This document shows positions 61,793-64,000 of a stretch of 64,000 bases of DNA, one piece after another. The notes under the pieces are model-generated. The model did not search any database, was not told the origin of the DNA, and saw only the letters and a program-made list of their open reading frames with translations. The DNA is from Caulobacter hibisci (GTDB lineage Bacteria; Pseudomonadota; Alphaproteobacteria; Caulobacterales; Caulobacteraceae): NCBI RefSeq assembly GCF_016135805.1, contig NZ_JADWOX010000001.1, positions 434,001-498,000 on the forward strand, read 5' to 3'. The position numbers and the translations under genes are program-made. Position 1 is the stretch's first letter, and every line of letters starts with the position of its first letter.

Positions 61793-62629
61793 TCACTTCC
61801 CGCGCTTCTGCGAGAACAGCCACGCCCGCCAGTCGGCGTTGTGCATCATGTCCGGCGGCACCACGTGGGCCATGCCCTTGTAGGAGACGAAACGCACCGC
61901 GCCGCCGGCGTCGGCCAGGGCGCCGGCCCAGGCCAGATCCGGGGCGTAGGGGTTCTCGCGGTCCTTGTCGCCGTGGACGATCAGCACCGGGGTCGGGGCG
62001 ACCTTGGCGGCCTGGCTGCGCTCGGGCGGCACGCCGGAGAAGGCGGCCACGGCGGCGAACCTGCCTGGCGACACGGCGGCGGCGTTCATCGCCGCCGAGC
62101 CGCCCATCGAGAAGCCGACCAGATAGATGCGGTCGGGGTCGATCGGCAGGCGCGTGGCCAGGTCGTCGATCAGGGCCAGGATGGCCGGCAGGCTGGCGCC
62201 GGGGCGCGAGGCCAGCAGGCGGTCGGCGCCCTTGGCGTAGTCGGCGGTGCGGGTCGGCGCCTGGGGCACGAGCACGAAGGCGGGGAAGGCCTTGGCCGTC
62301 TCGGGCCGGGCCCAGTCGCGGGCGAAGGCGCCCATCTGGGCCCGGTTGTCGCCGCCCACCGCGCCCGAGCCGTGCAGCACGATCACCAGCGGCAGTCGCT
62401 CCTTGGTGTTCGGCGACAGCAGGCGGTAGGGCAGACGCACACCGTCCGGGGCGGTGAAGCTGGCGGCGGCGAAGGCCTCGACCGGCGGCAGGTCGACCGG
62501 CGGCGGCAGGGGCGTGGCCGCATAGCTGCGCATCTCGACCGCCAGGCTCGGCGCGGCCGGGCGTGGACCCGGCGTCGCGGCGCAGGCGCCGAGCAGAAGG
62601 CAAGCGAGCAGGGCGAACGGCTTTTGCAT
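61793..62629 (-). CDS. Lipoprotein alpha/beta hydrolase (dienelactone hydrolase/PHB depolymerase-like)
   Basis: 278 residues. Lipobox LLGAC (Cys 16) then a proline-rich linker. Core alpha/beta hydrolase: oxyanion HGSG at LVIVLHGSGAVGG, nucleophile Ser in LVGFSMGGSAAMN (GxSxG), Asp in VLIVHGDKDRENP and His in GMAHVVPPDMM. Resembles secreted carboxylesterases or PHB-depolymerase-like enzymes. ATG 62629 is preferred because it gives the signal peptide. Substrate unknown. Confidence 0.85.
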   Translation of the reverse strand: MQKPFALLACLLLGACAATPGPRPAAPSLAVEMRSYAATPLPPPVDLPPVEAFAAASFTAPDGVRLPYRLLSPNTKERLPLVIVLHGSGAVGGDNRAQMGAFARDWARPETAKAFPAFVLVPQAPTRTADYAKGADRLLASRPGASLPAILALIDDLATRLPIDPDRIYLVGFSMGGSAAMNAAAVSPGRFAAVAAFSGVPPERSQAAKVAPTPVLIVHGDKDRENPYAPDLAWAGALADAGGAVRFVSYKGMAHVVPPDMMHNADWRAWLFSQKRGK

Positions 62630-62768
62630 GCCGTTTGCATAAACTGCTTCGCGAAGAATGTCTGGTAGGCGACAGCCAAGCCATTCGTGCGAGGCGCGGC
62701 AACCCTCGCCATGGTCGGCGGGTTTAACTCCCGACGCCCCTTCGGGCGAAGAACGGGAGAAACCGGTC

Positions 62769-63053
62769 ATGATCGGTCACAAGCATTCTCAGGAAGACGG
62801 TCGCCACTTCACGCACGGCACGGCGGCCAGCACCGCCGACGCCGCCTCGGAAGCCAAGCTGAAGCCCGAGGACCGCCATATCGAGGCCCCGCACGCCAAG
62901 CTGGCCGAGAAGCCGCTGGTTGAAGGCGAGAAGCATGACCAGCTGGCCGAGAAGGTCGACTGCTCGGAAAGCCGTCAGGAAGCCCTGCTCGACGAGGGCC
63001 TGGAAGAGAGCTTCCCGGGCAGCGACCCCGTCAGCGTAAAGCGCATCACCTGA
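62769..63053 (+). CDS. Small hydrophilic protein with DEGLEESFPGSDPVS motif
   Basis: 94 residues, no hydrophobic segment, histidine- and acid-rich. The C-terminal ALLDEGLEESFPGSDPVSVKRIT is a conserved short motif found at the end of many small alphaproteobacterial proteins of unknown function, often stress-induced. ATG 62769 is 10 bases after a GGGAGA; an in-frame start at 62658 would add a non-conserved stretch that overlaps the promoter of the hydrolase gene. Confidence 0.75.
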   Translation: MIGHKHSQEDGRHFTHGTAASTADAASEAKLKPEDRHIEAPHAKLAEKPLVEGEKHDQLAEKVDCSESRQEALLDEGLEESFPGSDPVSVKRIT

Positions 63054-63065
63054 TCAGGAGAACGC

Positions 63066-63599
63066 TCATGCCCCGCGCGGGAAGTGCGCGGAGGCGCGGG
63101 CCGCGAAGCCGCCGCGCGGCGCGCTGCGCTCGGTCGCCATGGCGCTGATCGTGGTCGGCTTGGCGGCGGCCGCGTCGCGACGACGGCGGCGACGGCGCTG
63201 ATCCTGGGCCGCCATCTCGGCGAAGGTCATCTTGCCACGCTCGCGGGCGTCGCGGCGGACGGCCTCGATGTGGCTGGCCAGGAAGACCACGCCCACGCCG
63301 ATGGCGTCGGCCGCCAGGTCGCCGAAGCTGGCGCTGCGATGGGTGAACAGCTGAGCGATCTCGATGCTGGCGCCCAGCATCACCGCTGCGATCGCCAGGT
63401 CGGTGCGGCGCATGCGCGGGAACGACAGGAACGACAGCGACGTCAGCGCCCCGAAGGCGATGGCGTGGGCCGTCTTGTCGCTGAGGCCGATGACCTCTTC
63501 CAGGTGCTGGAACGGGCCGAGCATCAGGGTCACGGCGGTCGCCGCGCCGAGGAAGAGCACGGTCTTGGCGATGGTCACGACGTGGTTTGGGGTCAGCAT
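63066..63599 (-). CDS. VanZ-like membrane protein
   Basis: 177 residues. About four hydrophobic segments with the VanZ-like pattern: LSDKTAHAIAFGALTSLSFLSFP (a short motif with D, K, H) and ASIEIAQLFTHRSASFGDLAADAIGVG, the D-x-x-x-D/G block typical of the family. A basic C-terminal tail (RRRRRRRDAAAAKP) is cytosolic. VanZ proteins are linked with teicoplanin resistance in Gram-positives but have other roles elsewhere; no function is claimed. Confidence 0.82.
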   Translation of the reverse strand: MLTPNHVVTIAKTVLFLGAATAVTLMLGPFQHLEEVIGLSDKTAHAIAFGALTSLSFLSFPRMRRTDLAIAAVMLGASIEIAQLFTHRSASFGDLAADAIGVGVVFLASHIEAVRRDARERGKMTFAEMAAQDQRRRRRRRDAAAAKPTTISAMATERSAPRGGFAARASAHFPRGA

Positions 63600-63699
63600 G
63601 GACTCAAGCTCGCTGTGGAGCCTCGATTCCTAAGGCCCTATGCCGAGCAAACGGTGAAGGAAGAGGGTCAACGGAAGATGACCAGGGTGCTCGGCGGCT
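63600..63699. other. Intergenic gap before the 3'-end gene
   Basis: 100 bases between the VanZ-like start and the stop of the last gene, on the same strand. No dyad or terminator identified. Confidence 0.4.
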
Positions 63700-64000
63700 T
63701 CAGCGGCCAGGCGCAGGTCCCAGGTCTTCCCAGACCGTCAGCCGATCCACCAGCACCAGGCCGGGCGACACGCCGAAATGGCCGTAGCCCTCCAGCGGCA
63801 GTCGATCCATGTCCCGGGCGTTGCGGCCGACGAAGGTCAGGCGATAGGCGCGCGCCGTAGGACGTTTCCGCACGAAGCCGGCGGGAAGCTCGGTCTGCGC
63901 GTCGAGGGTCAGCCAAGTGGTGTGCTTCCGGCCGGCGATGTCGGAGAGGCTGGTCGCGCCTTCATAGAAAGACGAGCCCTCGAACTGGTCGATCCAGACG
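63700..64000 (-). CDS. Hypothetical protein, 5' partial at the window edge
   Basis: 99 residues visible, continuing past base 64000, so the start is unseen. Visible blocks: WIDQFEGSSFYEGATSLSDI, KHTTWLTLDAQTELPAGFVRKRP, ARAYRLTFVGRNARDMDRLP, GYGHFGVSPGLVLVDRL. It has beta-sheet-like alternation and coding-type third-position G+C. No family recognised. Confidence 0.7.
   Translation of the reverse strand, partial: VWIDQFEGSSFYEGATSLSDIAGRKHTTWLTLDAQTELPAGFVRKRPTARAYRLTFVGRNARDMDRLPLEGYGHFGVSPGLVLVDRLTVWEDLGPAPGR

Noticed and set aside
63068-63148. A possible 26-residue plus-strand peptide after the small stress-type gene, with AGGAG before an ATG
   Set aside because: Arg-rich, overlapping the 3' end of the VanZ-like gene on the other strand, and likely chance.

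Overview
The window is high-G+C DNA packed with short intergenic gaps and reads as a chromosomal segment of Caulobacter or a very close relative. The main reasons are a full-length PodJ polar-organelle protein, a TonB-dependent receptor of the Xanthomonas/Caulobacter type, an Entner-Doudoroff operon, GANTC sites and a GCTANAWC-type -10 element in the podJ promoter, and a tRNA-His with the unusual alphaproteobacterial acceptor end (G1-U72, A73, no G-1). There is no rRNA, CRISPR array, transposase or prophage. Most of the window is core genome.

Layout. 1-2450: end of a leucine-catabolism locus (methylcrotonyl-CoA carboxylase beta chain cut by the window edge, then a LiuC-like hydratase). 2459-5919: an HscC-type Hsp70 and its membrane J-like partner. 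6111-11154: a TonB-C-like lipoprotein, then the conserved hisD, UPF0262, phosphatase, infA, maf, RNase E/G-like, yacG, tRNA-Phe string. 11241-11960: an HI1419/HI1420-type toxin-antitoxin pair with two palindromic operators. 12549-14651: exbB-exbD-tonB, then tRNA-His. 15164-20208: an EmrAB-type drug efflux operon with its outer-membrane factor and a divergent TetR regulator. 20465-22217: transglutaminase-like protein, a 49-residue protein and a GNAT acetyltransferase. 22419-28663: zwf-pgl-edd-glk followed by a LacI-family regulator, with matching operators before zwf and before the regulator. 28694-31493: a lower-G+C lipoprotein gene and a MASE1-like hybrid histidine kinase. 31820-40677: a carbohydrate-type cluster of TonB-dependent receptor, flavin halogenase, GH3 glycosidase and pyruvate kinase. 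40850-47705: a Crp-family regulator, a superinfection-immunity-like protein, two acyl-CoA dehydrogenases with an HCCA-isomerase-like protein, and a flippase-less MprF synthase. 47907-50984: podJ. 51238-64000: small membrane and lipoproteins, pdeM and an Lhr-type helicase, an M28 peptidase, a DinG/XPD-type helicase, an orphan XRE regulator, a lipoprotein hydrolase, a small stress-type protein, a VanZ-like protein and a partial gene.

How parts fit together. The tonB-exbBD locus supplies energy for receptors such as the one at 31820. Sugars released by the GH3 enzyme could enter through the receptor, be phosphorylated by Glk and oxidised through Zwf/Pgl/Edd, with Pyk at the end of glycolysis. 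LacI-type operators of one general pattern (GACA-N4-TGTC) sit before zwf, before the LacI gene, before the receptor and between the halogenase and GH3 genes; two sub-types (centre AACGTT/AAGGTT versus AGCGCT/AGCGTT) suggest either one regulator with graded affinity or two related ones.

The most distinctive non-coding structure is a set of small inverted-repeat elements. One 135-bp family is present three times with exactly the same length. Other families are present once or twice, and one element lies in frame inside the Lhr-type helicase gene. Two hairpins with TTCTTTT tails sit about 25-30 bases before the halogenase and GH3 start codons and look like intra-cluster attenuators or partial terminators.
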